A stretch of 64,000 nucleotides of DNA from Streptomyces sp. B21-105 (GTDB lineage: Bacteria; Actinomycetota; Actinomycetes; Streptomycetales; Streptomycetaceae), in the NCBI RefSeq assembly GCF_036898465.1, contig NZ_JARUMJ010000001.1, forward strand, positions 5,704,001 to 5,768,000. The letters are read 5' to 3'. Below, piece by piece: positions 52,725-62,895 of the stretch. The first letter of the stretch is position 1. Every line of letters starts with the position of its first letter. The notes beneath the pieces are model-generated. The model did not search any database. It saw only the letters and a list, made by a program, of their open reading frames with translations, and was not told where the DNA came from. The position numbers and the translations under genes are program-made.

Positions 52725-54904
52725 CGGGAGGCCTCCTCGGCGGTGGCGGGCCCCGGCTGCGAGGCCGCCGCCCCGTCCTCGGCGTCCTCCCGCAGGGCCC
52801 GCATCTGCGCGGCCGTCTTCAGCAGCATCTCGTCGTACTCCGCGACCGGATCGGAGTCGAGGACGATCGCGCCCCCCGCCCCCAGCTGCATCGAACCCTC
52901 GGCGAGGACCGCGGTGCGGATGACGATGTTCAGGTCCGCGCCGCCGCTGCAGCCCAGATAGCCGAGCGCACCCGCGTACACGCCGCGCGCCTGGGTCTCC
53001 AGCTGGTCGATGATCTCCATCGTGCGCAGCTTCGGCGCGCCCGTCATCGAGCCGCCGGGGAAGCAGGCGCGCACGCAGTCCACCGCGTCGGTGTCCTCGC
53101 GCAGCCGTCCCTCCACGGTGGAGACGAGCTGGTGCACGGTCGCGTACGTCTCGGCGGCCATGAGCCGGGAGACCCGCACGGTGCCGGTCCGGCAGACCCG
53201 CCCCAGGTCGTTGCGGAGCAGGTCGACGATCATCAGGTTCTCGGCGCGCGTCTTGGCGTCGGCCGCCAGCGCGTCCCGCAGCCGGGCGTCCTCCAGCGGA
53301 TCGGCGCCGCGCGGCGCGGTGCCCTTGATGGGCTTGGCCTCGGCGACCCCGTCCCGGGTGATCCGCAGGAACCGTTCCGGAGAGGAGCCGGCCACGTCGA
53401 GGTCGCCGAGTCGCAGGAACGCCGCGTAGGGGGCGGGGTTGACGCGACGCAGCGTCCGGTAGAAGGCGAGGGCGTCGGCCGGTGCGGGTAACCGGGCGGC
53501 GTCGGTCAGGCAGATCTCGTAGCTGACGCCCGCGGCGAGCTCCCGCCGGCAGGCCTCGATGTCCGCGAGGTAGGTCGCGCGGTCCCGCACCAGCCACGGC
53601 TCGACGGCTCCGAGGTCCGCCTGCGCCGACGGTCCGGCGGGGGCCGCCTGGGGCCGTGCCCGGTCGGACTCGGCGGGCAGCGAGGTGAGCCGGGCCAGCG
53701 TGGCCTCGAGCCAGTCGGCGGCCTCCAGGGCGGCCTGCGGGGTGTCCTCGGCCAGGCAGACGGCGTAGGTGAAGCCCTCCTGGTGGTCCACCGCGACCAG
53801 CCGGTCGGCGAACAGCCAGCAGGCGTCCGGGACGGTGGACCGGTGCCGGTTCGGGGAGCCGCAGTCTGCCTTCGTCTCGTAACCGAAGTAGCCGACGTAG
53901 CCGCCGGTGAAGTCGAAGGGCAGCCCGGTGGCGTCGACCCGGCGGCTGGCGAGCTGCCGCTTGAGGTAGTCGAAGACACTCGCGCGGACCTTGCGCGTCG
54001 GCCGTCCCGCCCGCTCGATCTCGCAGCGCCCGGCCTCGACGTCGTAGCGGACGAACTCGGCGAGCGGACCGCTGTCGTCGCCGAAGAACGAGAAGCGGGA
54101 CAGGCCGCGCTCGACCCGGGAGCTGTCCAGCCAGAACGCCCGCGCCGATTCGGCGTGCAGCCGGGTGAAGGCGGCCTCCGCGTCGATCGCCACGGCGATG
54201 CGGCGGGTGTGCAGCCGGTAGGCGGGCCCGCTCGCCCGGCGCGGGCCGGGGACGGTCACCGTCTGCCGCGGCATCGCGGCGGCCGCCGGCGTGACCGCGG
54301 TGTTCTTCGTCCGCGTCTTGCGGGCCCGCTCGGCCGTGAGGTTGCGGAAGTTCACCAGCATTCGGTGGCCGTACTCGGTGAGCACCGACTCCGGGTGGAA
54401 CTGCACGCCCCACAGCGGTCGTTCGCGGTGCCGCAGACCCATCAGGACGCCGTCCTCCGCCCAGGCCGTGGCCTCCAGGGAGTCGGGCAGCGGCTCGCGC
54501 ACGGCCAGCGAGTGGTAGCGGACGGCGGTGAAGTTCTGCGGCAGCCCCTGGAACAGGTCCCGCTCGTCGTGCCGGACAGCCGACAGATGCCCGTGCCGGG
54601 GCTGCGGGGCCGCCGACACCTGGCCGCCCTCCTCGAGCGCGATGCCCTGGTGGCCGAGGCAGACGCCGAGCACCGGCAGCGGGCACTCGGCCAGCACACG
54701 GGCGCTGATGCCGAAGTCACGCGCCTTCGCCGGATGCCCGGGACCCGGCGACACCACCACGTTGTCGAACGCCGTGAGGTCGGGGAAGGCGTCCAGGGGG
54801 GCGTCGTTGAGGATCACCACCGGCTCCTCGCCGTTGACCTCGGCGATCAGCTGGAACAGGTTGTACGTGTACGAGTCGTAATTGTCGATGAGCAGGGTTT
54901 TCAC
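52721..54904 (-). CDS. pabAB: fused aminodeoxychorismate synthase PabAB
   Basis: 727 residues from GTG 54904 behind GGGAGGTGGG. The N-terminal glutamine amidotransferase domain has VVVSPGPGHP, VLGVCLGHQ with Cys82, and QFHPESV. A ~40-residue linker joins it to the chorismate-binding domain, which has GSSPERFL, AKPIKGTAPRG, ENLMIVDLLRNDLGR and FPGGSMTGAPK. The Lys of PIKGT marks an aminodeoxychorismate rather than anthranilate synthase. Fused PabAB proteins are known both for folate and in antibiotic clusters (candicidin, chloramphenicol). Here it is followed by ligase and monooxygenase genes, so I infer a secondary pathway. Confidence 0.92.
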   Translation of the reverse strand: MKTLLIDNYDSYTYNLFQLIAEVNGEEPVVILNDAPLDAFPDLTAFDNVVVSPGPGHPAKARDFGISARVLAECPLPVLGVCLGHQGIALEEGGQVSAAPQPRHGHLSAVRHDERDLFQGLPQNFTAVRYHSLAVREPLPDSLEATAWAEDGVLMGLRHRERPLWGVQFHPESVLTEYGHRMLVNFRNLTAERARKTRTKNTAVTPAAAAMPRQTVTVPGPRRASGPAYRLHTRRIAVAIDAEAAFTRLHAESARAFWLDSSRVERGLSRFSFFGDDSGPLAEFVRYDVEAGRCEIERAGRPTRKVRASVFDYLKRQLASRRVDATGLPFDFTGGYVGYFGYETKADCGSPNRHRSTVPDACWLFADRLVAVDHQEGFTYAVCLAEDTPQAALEAADWLEATLARLTSLPAESDRARPQAAPAGPSAQADLGAVEPWLVRDRATYLADIEACRRELAAGVSYEICLTDAARLPAPADALAFYRTLRRVNPAPYAAFLRLGDLDVAGSSPERFLRITRDGVAEAKPIKGTAPRGADPLEDARLRDALAADAKTRAENLMIVDLLRNDLGRVCRTGTVRVSRLMAAETYATVHQLVSTVEGRLREDTDAVDCVRACFPGGSMTGAPKLRTMEIIDQLETQARGVYAGALGYLGCSGGADLNIVIRTAVLAEGSMQLGAGGAIVLDSDPVAEYDEMLLKTAAQMRALREDAEDGAAASQPGPATAEEASR

Positions 54905-54934
54905 CCGCCCACCTCCCTAGGGTCGTTCTCTGGC

Positions 54935-55519
54935 CTACGCGGTGCGTTTGTGGCGACCGCGGAGCGCCTGGAGCGGTGGATACAGCCATTTCTTGAAGAA
55001 ACGCTGGAGGCGGGGCATGAGAATCCAGGTGACGAGGGCCGTCACGCACAGACACAACAGCAGCGTACGCACGAAAGGATTGAGTCCGCCGAGATAGGGA
55101 AGCACGATCAGATTGAACAGGAGCACCGGCGGGAAAACGGCGCTCATATTCACGAACCACAACTTCCATTTCGACGGCGGACCCGGCGGGGCCTGCGGTT
55201 TCGGCGCGTCCGCCTGGGCGTCGAACCACGCTCTGGAGCCCCGCACGCTACGGCGGTCCGTCTGCCGGGCGATGCCCTGCGTCCGGGCGTCCCACCGCAC
55301 CCGGGCGTCCGAGTTCTCCCAGGCGCGGGTCGCGCCCTCGCTGACGAAGCGATAGACCACATGCCATTCCGCCCCTTCGTCGACGAGCACACCACCTCCC
55401 AGGAATCCGGGCTGCTGTGCGCTCGCGCCCAACATGCCCCACCCCCAGGAATGAAAGTCGGCCTCTCGGCCCGGCACCACGTGATAAGCGGTGGTGACGG
55501 TGACGGGATTACTGGTCAC
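54935..55519 (-). CDS. ABM-domain protein with two membrane segments
   Basis: 194 residues from GTG 55519, no strong ribosome site. Residues 1-95 form an antibiotic-biosynthesis-monooxygenase-like dimeric alpha/beta barrel (VTVTTAYHVVPGREADFHSW, PGFLGGGVLVDEGAEWHVVYRF). Two membrane segments follow (FVNMSAVFPPVLLFNLIVLPYL and TLLLCLCVTALVTWIL), then a basic tail. Such proteins are common in streptomycetes and of unknown substrate. It is the first gene of the six-gene minus-strand operon, 30 bases before pabAB. Confidence 0.8.
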   Translation of the reverse strand: MTSNPVTVTTAYHVVPGREADFHSWGWGMLGASAQQPGFLGGGVLVDEGAEWHVVYRFVSEGATRAWENSDARVRWDARTQGIARQTDRRSVRGSRAWFDAQADAPKPQAPPGPPSKWKLWFVNMSAVFPPVLLFNLIVLPYLGGLNPFVRTLLLCLCVTALVTWILMPRLQRFFKKWLYPPLQALRGRHKRTA

Positions 55520-55765
55520 ACCGTCGAGTACGCGTCAGAGAGCGCTTGCGTTCACAGGTCCTTCAAACTTTTACAAGTGTCTTCCGTTGTCCGAAAGGAG
55601 GCTTTGGGTGGGTCTCGTCACCCCTGCTGACAGAAAGGAAAAGAAAAACGGACCGCAGGGGAGCGCGCGCCGCCGCCGAGCCGCGTTCGGCCGCTCTCAG
55701 CCCGGTGTCTAGGCTGTTCACCGGAGATCGCCGTAGGGGCGATGCGACCAGGGGGAGACACGGAC

Positions 55766-56152
55766 ATGGCGGAAACGCGTCGACGACTTCGTTCGGGCAC
55801 GGTCGTGCTCGGGGGTGTGGGGCTGCTCGCCACCGCCCTCACCGCCTGTTCCTCCGACCCCGACAAGCGCTGCGTCGACCGCGACAGCTACACCCTCGCC
55901 AAGGGGTACAAGGTCGTCGCCGACAAGAACTGCAAGTCCTCCAAGAGCACGTCGGGCAGCGTCTGGTACTACGGCGGCAAGAAGAAGGGCTCCTGGGTCG
56001 AGGGCGGCTCCCTCAGCAAGCCGGGCAAGGGATCCGGCGGCTCGGGCGGGTCGAGCAGCGGTAGCGGCGGCGGCAGCGGCGTCGACCGCGGCGGCTTCGG
56101 CGGGGACGGCGACGGCGGCAGCGGCAGCCACAAGGGCAGCTCCGGCGGCTGA
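55766..56152 (+). CDS. YgiB-like lipoprotein with RGGFG motif
   Basis: 128 residues from ATG 55766 behind GGGGGAGA. Signal peptide with lipobox LTACSS (Cys28). Two further Cys lie in RCVDRDSYTLAKGY and KNCKSSKS. The last 55 residues are Gly/Ser-rich and contain RGGFGGDG. E. coli YgiB (DUF1190) is also a lipoprotein ending in a Ser/Gly-rich tail with an RGGFG motif, and it too is coded directly upstream of the YgiC ATP-grasp enzyme. That motif plus the gene order support the relation; overall similarity is weak. It may be the substrate of the ligase coded next. Confidence 0.7.
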   Translation: MAETRRRLRSGTVVLGGVGLLATALTACSSDPDKRCVDRDSYTLAKGYKVVADKNCKSSKSTSGSVWYYGGKKKGSWVEGGSLSKPGKGSGGSGGSSSGSGGGSGVDRGGFGGDGDGGSGSHKGSSGG

Positions 56153-56157
56153 GCGCC

Positions 56158-56262
56158 CGGACGACCGGCGATCCGGCGACCGGCGATCCGGCGACCGGAC
56201 GCCCCGAACGACCGGACGCCCCGAACGACCGGACGACCCGGCGACCGTACGACCGAGCGGCT
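56158..56262. repeat. CGACCGG(A/C)-type tandem repeats
   Basis: Imperfect tandem units built from CGACCGGCGATCCGG and CGACCGGACGCCCCGAA fill nearly the whole gap between the YgiB-like and YgiC-like genes. Confidence 0.8.
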
Positions 56263-56281
56263 GAACAGGACACCGTCACCC

Positions 56282-57469
56282 ATGCGACGTCACACCGTCG
56301 AACCGCGCCCCGGCTGGCAGCGGACCGTCGAGGAGCAAGGCCTCGTCTATCCCCTCACCCGTCACCCCGACGGCAGCCTGCGCCCCTACTGGGACGAGAG
56401 CGCCTACTACGCCTTCAGCCTCGACGAGGTCGAGGCGCTGGAGGAGACCGTCGAGGAACTGCACGCCCTGTGCCTGACCGCGGCCGAGCACCTGGTGGAC
56501 GCCGGCCGCCTCACCGACCTCGGCATCACCGACCCGCGGATCGCGGCGGCGGTCGCCGAGGCCTGGCGGCGGCGCGCCGAACTCCCCTCCGTCTACGGCC
56601 GGTTCGACCTCCGCTACGACGGGACGGGCCCGGCGAAGCTCCTGGAGTACAACGCCGACACCCCCACCTCCCTCGTCGAGGCCGCCTCCCCCCAGTGGTT
56701 CTGGATGGAGGACCGCTTCCCCGGCGCCGACCAGTGGAACTCCCTGCACGAACGCCTGGTCGCCGCCTGGAAGAAGCAGGCCCCGCTGCTCCCGCCCGGC
56801 AACCCCCTCTACTTCGCGCACTCCTCGGCCGACGAACTCGGCGAGGACCTGATGACGGTCGCCTACCTCAAGGAGACCGCCGAGCAGGCCGGCCTGGACA
56901 CCGACTGGATCTCCATGGAGGAGATCGGCTTCGACCCGCTGTCCGGCCGCTTCGTCGACGGCCAGCTCCGCTTCATCCGCAGCTGCTTCAAGCTCTACCC
57001 CTGGGAATGGCTCACCACCGACCGCTTCGCCGGCCACGTCCTCGACACCCTCGACAACGGCGGCGGCACCGGCAGCACCCTGTGGATCGAACCCGCCTGG
57101 AAGATGCTCCTCAGCAACAAGGCGCTGCTCGCCGTCCTGTGGGAGCTGAACCCCGGCCACCCGCACCTGCTGCCCGCCTACCTGGACGGCCCGCGCGACC
57201 TCGCGGAGACCGCCGGCTACGTCGCCAAGCCGCTGCTCGGCCGCGAGGGGGCCGGCGTCACGATCCACGAGAAGGGCGCCGATCCCGTGGTCCGGGACGA
57301 CGAGCCCTGCTGCTACCAAAAGCTCGCCCCGCTCCCCGCCTTCGACGGCAACCACGTCGTCCTCGGCGCGTGGGTCGTGGACGGCGAGTCGGCCGGCCTC
57401 GGCATCCGCGAGTCCGCCGGCCTGATCACGGACGAGTACGCCCGCTTCGTCCCGCACGTGATCCTCTGA
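56282..57469 (+). CDS. glutathionylspermidine synthase-family ATP-grasp ligase (YgiC-like)
   Basis: 395 residues from ATG 56282. Family of the GspS synthetase domain: RFDLRYDGTGPAKLLEYNADTPTSLVEAA near residues 107-136 and WIEPAWKMLLSNKALLAVLWEL, GYVAKPLLGREGAGVTI (ATP-grasp Lys and loop), and GAWVVDGESAGLGIRES at the end with metal-binding residues. Length is that of the stand-alone YgiC/YjfC group, without an amidase domain. These enzymes are predicted amidoligases; comparative genomics has suggested peptide tagging of partner proteins. Here the partner may be the RGGFG lipoprotein coded upstream. Streptomycetes lack glutathione, so classical GspS activity is unlikely. Confidence 0.88.
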   Translation: MRRHTVEPRPGWQRTVEEQGLVYPLTRHPDGSLRPYWDESAYYAFSLDEVEALEETVEELHALCLTAAEHLVDAGRLTDLGITDPRIAAAVAEAWRRRAELPSVYGRFDLRYDGTGPAKLLEYNADTPTSLVEAASPQWFWMEDRFPGADQWNSLHERLVAAWKKQAPLLPPGNPLYFAHSSADELGEDLMTVAYLKETAEQAGLDTDWISMEEIGFDPLSGRFVDGQLRFIRSCFKLYPWEWLTTDRFAGHVLDTLDNGGGTGSTLWIEPAWKMLLSNKALLAVLWELNPGHPHLLPAYLDGPRDLAETAGYVAKPLLGREGAGVTIHEKGADPVVRDDEPCCYQKLAPLPAFDGNHVVLGAWVVDGESAGLGIRESAGLITDEYARFVPHVIL

Positions 57470-57489
57470 CCGGGAGCCGGTAGGGTGCG

Positions 57490-57575
57490 GAGTGGGCCGT
57501 GACTGGCGCGCTGGGATGGGACGGACCATCGGGGAGCGGCCCGTGAGCAGTGACAGTGCCGTGCGCCTGGGCCGA
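57490..57575 (+). ncRNA. ZTP riboswitch (pfl motif) upstream of glyA
   Basis: The leader reads GGGCCGTGACTGGCG, then TGGGATGG...ACCATCGGGGAGCGGCCCGT, a variable linker, and GCCGTGCGCCTGGGC. These are the two conserved halves of the pfl motif, which forms a pseudoknot binding ZTP/ZMP. The element ends ~35 bases before the glyA ATG. ZTP rises when 10-formyl-THF is short, and it switches on one-carbon genes such as glyA, folD and purH. Confidence 0.92.
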
Positions 57576-57610
57576 ACCGAACTCGCCGTACGCCACGTCC
57601 GGAGGTCCCG

Positions 57611-59065
57611 ATGCCCGAGAATTCCGCACCCCTGTCCACCGAGTCCGCCGCCGTGCGGGCCGCCCTCGACGTCGTCCGCGCCGTCGAGCCGCGCGTCGCC
57701 GACGCCATCGGCCAGGAGCTCACCGACCAGCGCGAGATGCTCAAGCTGATCGCCTCGGAGAACTACGCCTCCCCGGCCACCCTCCTCGCGATGGGCAACT
57801 GGTTCAGCGACAAGTACGCCGAGGGCACCGTCGGCCGCCGCTTCTACGCCGGCTGCCGCAACGTGGACACCGTCGAGGCGCTCGCCGCCGAGCACGCCCG
57901 CGAGCTCTTCGGCGCCCGCCACGCCTACGTCCAGCCGCACTCCGGCATCGACGCCAACCTCGTCGCCTTCTGGGCCGTCCTCGCCGACCGCGTCGAGGCC
58001 CCGTTCCTGGAGAAGACCGGCGCCCGCCAGGTCAACGACCTCTCCGACGCCGACTGGGCCACGCTGCGCCAGGCCTTCGGCAACCAGCGCATGCTCGGCA
58101 TGTCCCTGGACGCCGGCGGCCACCTCACGCACGGCTTCCGCCCGAACATCTCCGGAAAGATGTTCGACCAGCGCTCCTACGGCACGGACCCCGCCACCGG
58201 CCTCATCGACTACGACGCGCTGCGCGTCTCGGCCCGCGAGTTCAAGCCGATGATCATCGTCGCGGGCTACTCGGCGTACCCCCGGCTGGTGAACTTCCGG
58301 ATCATGCGCGAGATCGCCGACGAGGTCGGCGCGACCCTCATGGTCGACATGGCGCACTTCGCGGGCCTGGTCGCCGGCAAGGTCCTGACCGGCGACTTCG
58401 ACCCGGTCCCGCACGCCCAGATCGTCACCACGACCACCCACAAGTCGCTGCGCGGCCCGCGCGGCGGCATGGTCCTGTGCGACGACTCCCTCAAGGACCA
58501 GGTCGACCGCGGCTGCCCGATGGTCCTCGGCGGCCCGCTCCCGCACGTCATGGCCGCCAAGGCCGTCGCCCTCGCCGAGGCCCGGCAGTCCTCCTTCCAG
58601 GACTACGCGCAGCGCATCGTCGACAACGCGCGCGCTCTCGCCGAGGGCCTGACGCGGCGCGGCGCGACCCTGGTCACCGGCGGCACGGACAACCACCTGA
58701 ACCTGATCGACGTCGCCTCCTCCTACGGCCTCACCGGCCGGCAGGCCGAGGCCGCGCTGCTCGACTCGGGCATCGTCACCAACCGCAACGCGATCCCGGC
58801 CGACCCGAACGGCGCCTGGTACACCTCCGGCATCCGCATCGGCACCCCCGCGCTGACCACCCGCGGTCTCGGCCTGGCGGAGATGGACGAGGTGGCTGGC
58901 CTGATCGACCGGGTCCTCACCGCCGCCGAGCAGGGCACCACGAAGTCGGGCGCGCCGTCGAAGGCCTCCCACGTCCTGGACGGGAAGATCGCGGACGAGA
59001 TCTCCCGCCGCGCGACCGACCTGGTCGCGGGCTTCCCGCTTTACCCGGAGATCGACCTCGGCTGA
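57611..59065 (+). CDS. glyA: serine hydroxymethyltransferase
   Basis: 484 residues from ATG 57611 behind CCGGAGG. It makes glycine and 5,10-methylene-THF from serine. [45 protein letters not shown] and the PLP site [17 protein letters not shown] are diagnostic. It is ~60 residues longer than E. coli GlyA because of an insert near residues 130-185 ([14 protein letters not shown]...), a feature of one actinobacterial subgroup. Regulated by the ZTP riboswitch in the leader. A terminator follows. Confidence 0.95.
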   Translation: MPENSAPLSTESAAVRAALDVVRAVEPRVADAIGQELTDQREMLKLIASENYASPATLLAMGNWFSDKYAEGTVGRRFYAGCRNVDTVEALAAEHARELFGARHAYVQPHSGIDANLVAFWAVLADRVEAPFLEKTGARQVNDLSDADWATLRQAFGNQRMLGMSLDAGGHLTHGFRPNISGKMFDQRSYGTDPATGLIDYDALRVSAREFKPMIIVAGYSAYPRLVNFRIMREIADEVGATLMVDMAHFAGLVAGKVLTGDFDPVPHAQIVTTTTHKSLRGPRGGMVLCDDSLKDQVDRGCPMVLGGPLPHVMAAKAVALAEARQSSFQDYAQRIVDNARALAEGLTRRGATLVTGGTDNHLNLIDVASSYGLTGRQAEAALLDSGIVTNRNAIPADPNGAWYTSGIRIGTPALTTRGLGLAEMDEVAGLIDRVLTAAEQGTTKSGAPSKASHVLDGKIADEISRRATDLVAGFPLYPEIDLG

Positions 59066-60181
<1,116 letters not shown>

Positions 60182-60411
60182 AGGCACAGGGAAGCACCGA
60201 AAGCGCCGGGAAGCACTGAAGGCGCTGAGGAGCACTCGGGGCGCACCGCACACATGTTCCTCGGGGCAGAGCGCTGCACATCACTCCGTCTGCGCCTGCC
60301 CAGAGCACAGCCGTGGTCGTACAGTCGATAGCCGTACGACTGAGTACGAACCCGGCACCACACTCCGCCACCCCGCCATCACCACATGACGACATGACGA
60401 CAGGAGAAGAC
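60182..60411 (+). promoter_or_regulatory. 230-bp leader of the 2H phosphoesterase gene
   Basis: AGGGAAGCAC-type repeats run just after trpS (60185-60240). GTCGTAC and GTACGAC form a seven-base inverted repeat around an 11-base centre at 60316-60340, next to GATAGC, a possible -10. No gene is seen. Confidence 0.4.
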
Positions 60412-60990
60412 GTGGGGACCGTAACGATCGGCGTGTCGATCGCGGTCCCGGAGCCGCACGGCAGCCTGCTCCAGGAGCGGCGCGCAGGCTTCGGCGACGC
60501 CGCGGCTCACGGCATCCCCACCCACGTCACGCTTCTGCCGCCGACCGAGATCGACGCGGGCGCGCTGCCCGCCGTCGAGGCGCACCTCACCGAGGTCGCG
60601 GCGGCCGGCCGGCCCTTCCCGATGCGGCTGTCCGGCACCGGGACGTTCCGGCCGCTGTCGCCGGTGGTCTACCTGCGGGTCGTGCAGGGCGCGGAGGCCT
60701 GCGCCCGGCTCCAGCAGCGCATCCGGGAGGGCTCCGGGCCCCTCGTGCGCGAGCTGCAGTTCCCGTACCACCCGCATGTCACCGTCGCGCACGGCATCGA
60801 CGAGGCGGCGATGGACCGGGCCTTCGAGGAACTGGCCGGCTACGAGGCCGAGTGGCCCTGCACCGGCTTCGCCCTCGCCGAGCAGGGCGCCGACGGCGTC
60901 TGGCGCAAGCTCCGTGAGTACCCCTTCGGCGGCACGGTGGTGCCTCCGCAGGCCGCCCACGTCGACCGGGGCTCCCTGCCGACGCGGTGA
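60412..60990 (+). CDS. 2H phosphoesterase / 2'-5' RNA ligase family protein
   Basis: 192 residues from GTG 60412 with GGAGA five bases upstream. Two HxT motifs define the 2H fold: THVTLLPP (His38, Thr40) and HPHVTVAHG further on. The family hydrolyses 2',3'-cyclic or 2'-5' phosphodiester bonds in RNA or nucleotides; the true substrate is not known. Converges on the reductase gene with a 16-bp gap. Confidence 0.87.
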   Translation: MGTVTIGVSIAVPEPHGSLLQERRAGFGDAAAHGIPTHVTLLPPTEIDAGALPAVEAHLTEVAAAGRPFPMRLSGTGTFRPLSPVVYLRVVQGAEACARLQQRIREGSGPLVRELQFPYHPHVTVAHGIDEAAMDRAFEELAGYEAEWPCTGFALAEQGADGVWRKLREYPFGGTVVPPQAAHVDRGSLPTR

Positions 60991-61006
60991 GCCGAGGCCG
61001 ACGGGT

Positions 61007-61762
61007 TCAGAGCGGCAGACGCCGGAACAGTCCCCGCGGCAGGTGGCGCAGGGCGGACATCACCGCCCGCAGCGCCCCTGGCGCCCACACCGTCTCCGAG
61101 CGGCGCCGCAGTCCCAGCTCGACGGCCACGGCGACCGCCTCCGGCGTGGTCGGCAGCGGCCCCTCCTGCCGCCCGGCCGTCGTCTTCGTCCGCACGAACC
61201 CGGGGCGTACGACCATGACGTGGACGCCGGTGCCGTGCAGGGCGTCGCCCAGGCCCTGCGCGAAGGCGTCCAGGCCGGCCTTGCTGGAGCCGTAGATGAA
61301 GTTCGCGCGGCGGGCCCGCTCGGCGGCGACCGAGGAGAACACGACCAGCGAGCCGTGTCCCTGCGCCTGCAGGGCCTGCGCGGCGATCAGGCCGGCCGAC
61401 ACCGCCCCTGTGTAGTTGGTCTGCGCGACGCGCACCGCGGCCGCCGGATCGCGCTCGTCGTGCGCCTGGTCGCCGAGGACGCCGAAGGCGAGCAGCACCA
61501 GATCGACGTCGCCCTCGGCGAACACCTTCCCGAGGGCGCTCTCGTGGGACTCCGGCTCCAGCGCGTCGAACGACACGGTGTGGACGTCCGCCCCCAGCGG
61601 CCGCAGCTCCGCGGCGGCCGACTCCAGGGCCGGCGACGGCCGCCCGGCCAGCCACACCGTGCGGGTGCGGCGGGCGATCAGCCGGCGCGCGGTGGCCAGC
61701 GCGATCTCGGACGTGCCGCCGAGGACGAGCAGGGACTGGGGGAGGCCGAAGGCGTCCTTCAT
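61007..61762 (-). CDS. short-chain dehydrogenase, DprE2-like
   Basis: 251 residues from ATG 61762 behind AGGAGC. SDR fold: SLLVLGGTSEIALATARRL is the nucleotide loop (GGTSEIG type seen in DprE2), VVFSSVAAERARRANFIYGSSKAGLDAFAQGL contains the Ser-Tyr-Lys triad, and VVRPGFVRTKTT follows. In mycobacteria DprE2 reduces decaprenyl-phospho-2-keto-erythropentose to the arabinose donor. Streptomycetes lack arabinogalactan, so the substrate is uncertain, though annotation pipelines usually give this name. No DprE1 partner is in the window. Confidence 0.82.
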   Translation of the reverse strand: MKDAFGLPQSLLVLGGTSEIALATARRLIARRTRTVWLAGRPSPALESAAAELRPLGADVHTVSFDALEPESHESALGKVFAEGDVDLVLLAFGVLGDQAHDERDPAAAVRVAQTNYTGAVSAGLIAAQALQAQGHGSLVVFSSVAAERARRANFIYGSSKAGLDAFAQGLGDALHGTGVHVMVVRPGFVRTKTTAGRQEGPLPTTPEAVAVAVELGLRRRSETVWAPGALRAVMSALRHLPRGLFRRLPL

Positions 61763-61977
61763 GAGGGCTCCTGAGGAACGGTGTCGGAAACGGTCTCGGA
61801 AACGGTCTCGGCAGGGATGTCGGTGACCGTATCGCCCCTGCTTGAGCGACTGGTTGTGAAACGTGACGATCATCCCTGAAACGGGTGATCAAACGGGTGA
61901 TTGATGAGATGTCGCCTGACCACGTACTCGTGCCCCCTCCTCGGCGTCATCCTCGCGGAGCAGGGCAGAGTGGGCTC
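61763..61977. promoter_or_regulatory. divergent region between the reductase and YihY genes
   Basis: ACGGTCTCGGA repeats at about 61784-61806 and a direct repeat AAACGGGTGAT (two copies in 61876-61902) in an AT-richer patch, which may be an operator for one or both genes. Confidence 0.35.
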
Positions 61978-62895
61978 ATGGACTGGCTGAGAAAGCTGCC
62001 CGGCATCGGGCCGTGGGTCGCGCGCCTGATGACCACGCACGCATGGCGGTCGTACGAGCGCCTGGACCGTGTGAAGTGGACGCGGCTCGCCGCCGCGATG
62101 ACCTTCGTCAGCTTCGTCGCGCTGTTTCCGCTCCTCACGGTGGCCGCGGCCGTCGCCGCCGCCACGCTGGGCGAGTCCCGGCAGCAGGAGCTCCAGGACA
62201 AGATCACCGACCAGGTCCCCGGCATCTCCGACCAGATCGACGTCAACGGCCTGGTCGAGAACGCCGGCACCGTCGGGTCCATCGCCGGCGCCGTCCTGCT
62301 GCTCACCGGCATCGGCTGGGTCGGGCAGATGCGGGACTGTCTGCGCGCGGTGTGGGAGCTGCCCGACAAGGACGAGAACCCGGTCCTCGCCAAGATCAAG
62401 GACGCCGGCGTGCTCGTCGGCCTCGGCGGCGCGCTCCTGCTGACCCTCGCCATCTCCACCGTCGCGTCGGCGCTGGTCGGCTGGATCACCGACGAGCTCG
62501 GGATCGACCAGGCCGGCTGGAGCAGCGTCCTGCTGCGGGCCGCCGCGTTCGCCGTCGCCGTCCTCGCCGACTTCCTGCTGCTGCTCTACGTCCTCACCCT
62601 GCTGCCCGGCGTCGAACCGCCCCGCCGCCGGCTCGTCGTCGCCGCGTTCCTCGGCGCCGTCGGCTTCGAGCTGCTGAAACTGCTGCTCAGCGGCTACATG
62701 CAGGGCGTGGCCGCGAAGAGCATGTACGGCGCGTTCGGCGTGCCCATCGCCCTGCTGCTGTGGATCAACTTCACCGCGAAGCTGGTCCTGTACTGCGCGG
62801 CCTGGACGGCGACCGGCAGTGCACCCGACGAGCCCGGGGACATCGACGTCAGCGACGACGTCGTACCAGGTCCGGCAGCGGCCAGCGCCGGTTGA
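61978..62895 (+). CDS. YihY/virulence factor BrkB-family membrane protein
   Basis: 305 residues from ATG 61978; the frame is open upstream but the membrane protein begins naturally with MDWLRKLPGIGPWV. YihY family: RLAAAMTFVSFVALFPLLTVAAAV, then GSIAGAVLLLTGIGWVGQMRDCLRAVWEL and four more membrane segments, ending with the conserved MYGAFGVPIALLLWINFTAKLVLYCAAW. Formerly labelled ribonuclease BN in error; function unknown. Its last 47 bases overlap the end of the convergent carboxypeptidase gene. Confidence 0.88.
   Translation: MDWLRKLPGIGPWVARLMTTHAWRSYERLDRVKWTRLAAAMTFVSFVALFPLLTVAAAVAAATLGESRQQELQDKITDQVPGISDQIDVNGLVENAGTVGSIAGAVLLLTGIGWVGQMRDCLRAVWELPDKDENPVLAKIKDAGVLVGLGGALLLTLAISTVASALVGWITDELGIDQAGWSSVLLRAAAFAVAVLADFLLLLYVLTLLPGVEPPRRRLVVAAFLGAVGFELLKLLLSGYMQGVAAKSMYGAFGVPIALLLWINFTAKLVLYCAAWTATGSAPDEPGDIDVSDDVVPGPAAASAG

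Noticed and set aside
52697..55630. Plus-strand ORFs over pabAB and the ABM-domain gene
   Set aside because: No motifs; the minus-strand frames hold complete catalytic motifs and overlapping stop-start junctions.
56276..58972. 898-residue minus-strand ORF over the YgiC-like and glyA genes
   Set aside because: Spans two unrelated sense genes and the ZTP riboswitch; a GC-bias artefact.
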